From assembly GCA_035529715.1 (NCBI GenBank), contig DATKWF010000107.1:1-8835 (forward strand): a DNA stretch of 8,835 bases, read 5' to 3'. The first letter of the stretch is position 1; the number at the start of each line of letters is the position of its first letter. A program made the translations under genes and the position numbers. This DNA is from DATKWF01 sp035529715 (GTDB taxonomy: Bacteria; Chloroflexota; Dehalococcoidia; Dehalococcoidales; RBG-16-60-22). The notes beneath the pieces are model-generated. The model worked only from the letters and a program-made list of their open reading frames with translations, ran no database searches and was not told the origin of the DNA. Below are positions 6,791-8,835 of this stretch, piece after piece.

Positions 6791-6823
6791 AGTTCAGTAT
6801 GTTCAGTATTGACAAAACATACT
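6791..6823. promoter_or_regulatory. Candidate operator: tandem direct repeat and inverted repeat over the -35 box
   Basis: GTTCAGTAT occurs twice in perfect tandem (6792-6800 and 6801-6809). AGTATGTT (6796-6803) has its perfect reverse complement AACATACT at 6816-6823, a 28-base palindrome with a 12-base centre. The second AGTAT (6805-6809) can also pair with ATACT (6819-6823), giving a compact 19-base palindrome. Both structures cover the TTGACA box at 6809-6814, so a bound repressor would block RNA polymerase. A further TGAACT at 6850-6855 is the inverse of AGTTCA at 6791-6796. The natural candidate binder is the regulator encoded just downstream. Confidence 0.55.
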
Positions 6824-6837
6824 ATACCTATTATAAT
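6809..6837 (+). promoter_or_regulatory. Consensus sigma-70 promoter for the regulator/adaptor operon
   Basis: TTGACA (6809-6814) and TATAAT (6832-6837) are both perfect hexamers with the optimal 17-base spacer. Transcription should begin near 6844, leaving a leader of about 30 bases that contains the TAGGAGG ribosome site (6863-6869). A promoter this strong usually needs a repressor, which agrees with the overlapping repeats. Confidence 0.88.
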
Positions 6838-6875
6838 AAGCATATTATTTGAACTGATTATTTAGGAGGCATGGG

Positions 6876-7355
6876 ATGGATGATGAGCAACAGGCTAAGG
6901 AAAAGCAATTCGTCGAAGAGGTCGGTATCTTGTTTGAACAAACCGGCATGCCCCGAATGGCAGGACGTATTCTAGGCTGGCTCTCTGTCTCTGATTCCCC
7001 ACACCAAACCACCAGCGACCTGACGGAAGCTCTGATGGCCAGCAAAGGCTCCATCAGCACCATGACCCGTTTCCTCATCCGGATTGGCCTAATCGAGCGA
7101 ATCAGCCTGCTGGGGCAGCGTCACGACTACTTCTGTAACAAGATTGGTGCTTGCCACCAGCTGCTTGGGGACTCTCTGGACCAGACCAAAATCTTTCGGC
7201 AACTCATGGAATGCGGGCTGGAGCTAACCAAGGGTAAAGCTCACGCTAATCGTCAGTGGTTGGAGGAGATGCGTGATATGTATGTCTTTATGGAGCGGGA
7301 ATTCCCCGCCCTGGTGGAGCGTTTCAAAAAAGAGCGTACGGAGGTCCTGAAATGA
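6876..7355 (+). CDS. GbsR/MarR-family winged-helix transcriptional regulator
   Basis: A 159-residue DNA-binding protein of the GbsR-like branch of the MarR superfamily. The opening EEVGILFEQTGMPRMAGRILGWL (14-36) and the block SKGSISTMTRFLIRIGLIERI (56-76) are typical: the second holds the recognition helix. LLGQRHDYF (78-86) forms the wing. The C-terminal half (about 100-155, with EEMRDMYVFMEREFPALVERF-type helices) is probably the dimerisation and ligand-sensing part. There is no signal peptide or membrane segment, so it acts in the cytosol. The start at 6876 is 6 bases after AGGAGG; an out-of-frame ATG at 6871 is too close to that site to be used. Its stop overlaps the start of the adaptor gene (ATGA, 7352-7355). 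It most likely represses its own operon, with an unknown inducer. Confidence 0.88.
   Translation: MDDEQQAKEKQFVEEVGILFEQTGMPRMAGRILGWLSVSDSPHQTTSDLTEALMASKGSISTMTRFLIRIGLIERISLLGQRHDYFCNKIGACHQLLGDSLDQTKIFRQLMECGLELTKGKAHANRQWLEEMRDMYVFMEREFPALVERFKKERTEVLK
7340..7355 (+). promoter_or_regulatory. Ribosome site and ATGA overlap coupling the regulator and adaptor genes
   Basis: GGAGG (7340-7344) lies inside the last codons of the regulator, 7 bases before the adaptor ATG at 7352. That ATG shares bases with the regulator TGA (7353-7355). The two proteins should be made from one mRNA with coupled translation. Confidence 0.85.
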
Positions 7356-8835
7356 GAAGATGGACAATTATTACAGGTATTCTTTTTCTATGTTTGGTTG
7401 TTTTAGCTGGTGCTACCGCCTGTGGCAGTAGCGAAGAGGAAACCAGCCAGCAGCTGGCCGAGGTGGTAAGAGGAGACTTAACCATTAGCGTCAGCGGCAG
7501 TGGCAATATAGAAACCTACCACGAGGCATGGCTGACCTTCGGCAGCGGCGGTAGAGTAGCCAAGATAAATGTTGAGGAAGGTGATGAAGTCAGTGAGGGT
7601 GACGTGTTAGCCAGTCTTGATACCGACTCCCTGGAACTGGCGAAAAGCCAGACACAGGTAGCCCTGACCCAGGCAGAGGTAGCCCTGGCCCAAGCACAGT
7701 TAGCCCGGCAGACGGCAGAATTCGAGCTTGATGCCACATTAGATAAAGAGGGCACCCTGGAACTGGCCCTATTTAACACACAGATAAGTCTAGACCAGGC
7801 AAGAGTCAACCTCGAACAGACTCAAGACCTATATACCTGGTCAGATATTAAAGCGGCACAGGCTGACGTAGACGAAGCCGAAGATTATCTGGAGTACTGT
7901 TTAGAGCAGCTGGTCAGATATTTACCGGAATATACTGAAGATGATGCTGCTCTTTATGATTCTTATCCGAAAGTTCTGGAATTTGTCCTTGAAGATAAAT
8001 ATCCCAAAACTCCGGGTTATGAGGTCTGGCAAGAGCGAATAATCCATGCCAAATCAAGGCTGAACACAGCTGAAAACAGGCTGGATGCAATGCTGTCGGG
8101 CAGTGATATAGAGGAAGTAGCCATAAAGAAACTGCAGATAGAAGCCGCCGGAATGTCAGTGGCTCAAGCCCAGAATAGCCTTGACAAATTAGCCGATGAA
8201 ATAGCCATCAAGGAACTGCAGGTACAGGTAGCCAAAGACTCGGTAGGACAGGCCAGGCAGTCCGTTGCGCTAGCCAAGCAGTCCCTGAACGATGCCCAGA
8301 AGGATATAGACGAGGCAACCATCACCGCCCCACTCACCGGCGTAGTCGCTAACGTATACGTCAAAGAAGGTGACCTCATCCCCGCTCCCACCATGGCACC
8401 CCAGACAATATTTCACTTGATTGACCCCACCAGCATGGAGCTAATTGTGGAGATGGATGAGATAGACGTGCCGGATGTGAAGCTGGCTCAGGAAGCTATT
8501 ATTGAGATAGACGCACTACCCGACGATGAGTTTGAGGGCAGGGTTACCACTATCTACCCGCTGCCAACCACGGTGGGCGGAGTGGTGCTGTATAATGTCA
8601 AAATAAAATTTGATGTGCCCAGCGACTCCGGTATCAAGGTCGGCATGAGCGCCTCGGCTGACATCATAACTGATAAGCGGAGCAATGCTCTGCTGGTGCC
8701 GTCCCGGGCTATCAAAGAAGACGAACAGGGCAATCCCATAGTAAGGGTTATCGCCGACGAGCAGACCCAGGAAAGACAGGTGGTCACCGGCATCAGTGAT
8801 GACCTGGAGACGGAGATTATCAGCGGACTGACTGA
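7352..8835 (+). CDS. HlyD/MacA-family membrane-fusion (periplasmic adaptor-type) lipoprotein, partial at 3' end
   Basis: The reading frame is open from 7352 to the window edge (494 residues, no stop). Residues 4-23 are a hydrophobic signal segment ending in ATAC at 21-24, a usable but imperfect lipobox, so Cys24 is probably lipidated and the protein anchored to the outer face of the cytoplasmic membrane. The first half of a lipoyl-like domain is at about 64-95 (GGRVAKINVEEGDEVSEGD). A helical hairpin follows at about 96-320, and the second lipoyl half at 322-360 (ITAPLTGVVANVYVKEGD). A beta-barrel runs to about 440 (ending GMSASADI) and the membrane-proximal domain begins LLVPSRAI (447-454). 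Adaptors of this family link an ABC or RND pump to an exit route or substrate capture. Co-transcription with the regulator suggests controlled export; MacB-like ATPase/permease genes would be expected downstream but cannot be seen. The hairpin is far longer than in MacA. Substrate unknown. Confidence 0.9.
   Translation, partial: MRRWTIITGILFLCLVVLAGATACGSSEEETSQQLAEVVRGDLTISVSGSGNIETYHEAWLTFGSGGRVAKINVEEGDEVSEGDVLASLDTDSLELAKSQTQVALTQAEVALAQAQLARQTAEFELDATLDKEGTLELALFNTQISLDQARVNLEQTQDLYTWSDIKAAQADVDEAEDYLEYCLEQLVRYLPEYTEDDAALYDSYPKVLEFVLEDKYPKTPGYEVWQERIIHAKSRLNTAENRLDAMLSGSDIEEVAIKKLQIEAAGMSVAQAQNSLDKLADEIAIKELQVQVAKDSVGQARQSVALAKQSLNDAQKDIDEATITAPLTGVVANVYVKEGDLIPAPTMAPQTIFHLIDPTSMELIVEMDEIDVPDVKLAQEAIIEIDALPDDEFEGRVTTIYPLPTTVGGVVLYNVKIKFDVPSDSGIKVGMSASADIITDKRSNALLVPSRAIKEDEQGNPIVRVIADEQTQERQVVTGISDDLETEIISGLT
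7656..7718 (+). repeat. 21-base tandem repeat encoding heptads of the adaptor coiled coil
   Basis: Three consecutive 21-base units start at 7656, 7677 and 7698. The first two are identical at 18 of 21 bases; the third has diverged (12 of 21 against the second). They encode QVALTQA, EVALAQA and QLARQTA (residues 102-122), one coiled-coil heptad per unit, which points to growth of the helical hairpin by in-frame duplication. Confidence 0.7.

Larger units (their letters stand above)
6720..6875. other. Intergenic control region between proC and the regulator gene
   Basis: This AT-rich gap separates the leuS-proC unit from the regulator-adaptor unit. A run of eight T (6771-6778) lies about 50 bases after proC, but I find no GC-rich stem directly before it, so a Rho-independent terminator is not supported. 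The right half holds the promoter and repeats described separately, then the strong ribosome site TAGGAGG (6863-6869). Confidence 0.6.

Noticed and set aside
1..8835. CRISPR array, tRNA, rRNA or insertion sequence
   Set aside because: No regularly spaced repeats, no tRNA cloverleaf or rRNA segments, and no transposase or terminal inverted repeats with target duplications were seen.

Overview
The window reads as a chromosomal stretch of housekeeping and amino-acid metabolism genes from an anaerobic bacterium. All seven genes lie on the plus strand, mostly with purine-rich Shine-Dalgarno sites. A stand-alone methyltetrahydrofolate:corrinoid-type methyltransferase and the overall gene style fit the Chloroflexota (Dehalococcoidia-like). 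That assignment is an inference from protein flavour and was not tested by any search.

Layout. Positions 1-263 hold no convincing gene; a possible promoter lies at about 130-159 ahead of hisF. Then come hisF (imidazole glycerol phosphate synthase cyclase subunit) and a hexameric-type glutamate dehydrogenase, whose ribosome binding site overlaps the hisF stop codon. After an 79-base gap comes the pterin-binding methyltransferase. The next gap (3237-3444) contains four separate inverted repeats and leads into leuS (leucyl-tRNA synthetase), followed 5 bases later by proC (pyrroline-5-carboxylate reductase). A 156-base gap then carries a textbook sigma-70 promoter (TTGACA, 17 bases, TATAAT) overlaid by direct and inverted repeats. 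It drives a GbsR/MarR-type regulator whose stop codon overlaps the start codon of a HlyD/MacA-type membrane-fusion (adaptor) lipoprotein. The adaptor gene runs off the right edge.

How the genes fit together. HisF, glutamate dehydrogenase and ProC all touch the glutamate/ammonia node: HisF uses glutamine-derived ammonia, GDH interconverts 2-oxoglutarate and glutamate, and ProC finishes proline from glutamate. LeuS serves translation and the methyltransferase serves one-carbon/corrinoid metabolism. This looks like a conventional mixed biosynthetic neighbourhood. The last two genes are a separate transcription unit, probably a self-regulated export system whose transporter subunits would lie just beyond the window.

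No clearly new system was found. The points most worth following are the repeat-decorated consensus promoter of the regulator/adaptor operon, the highly structured leuS upstream region, and the unusually long hairpin domain of the adaptor.
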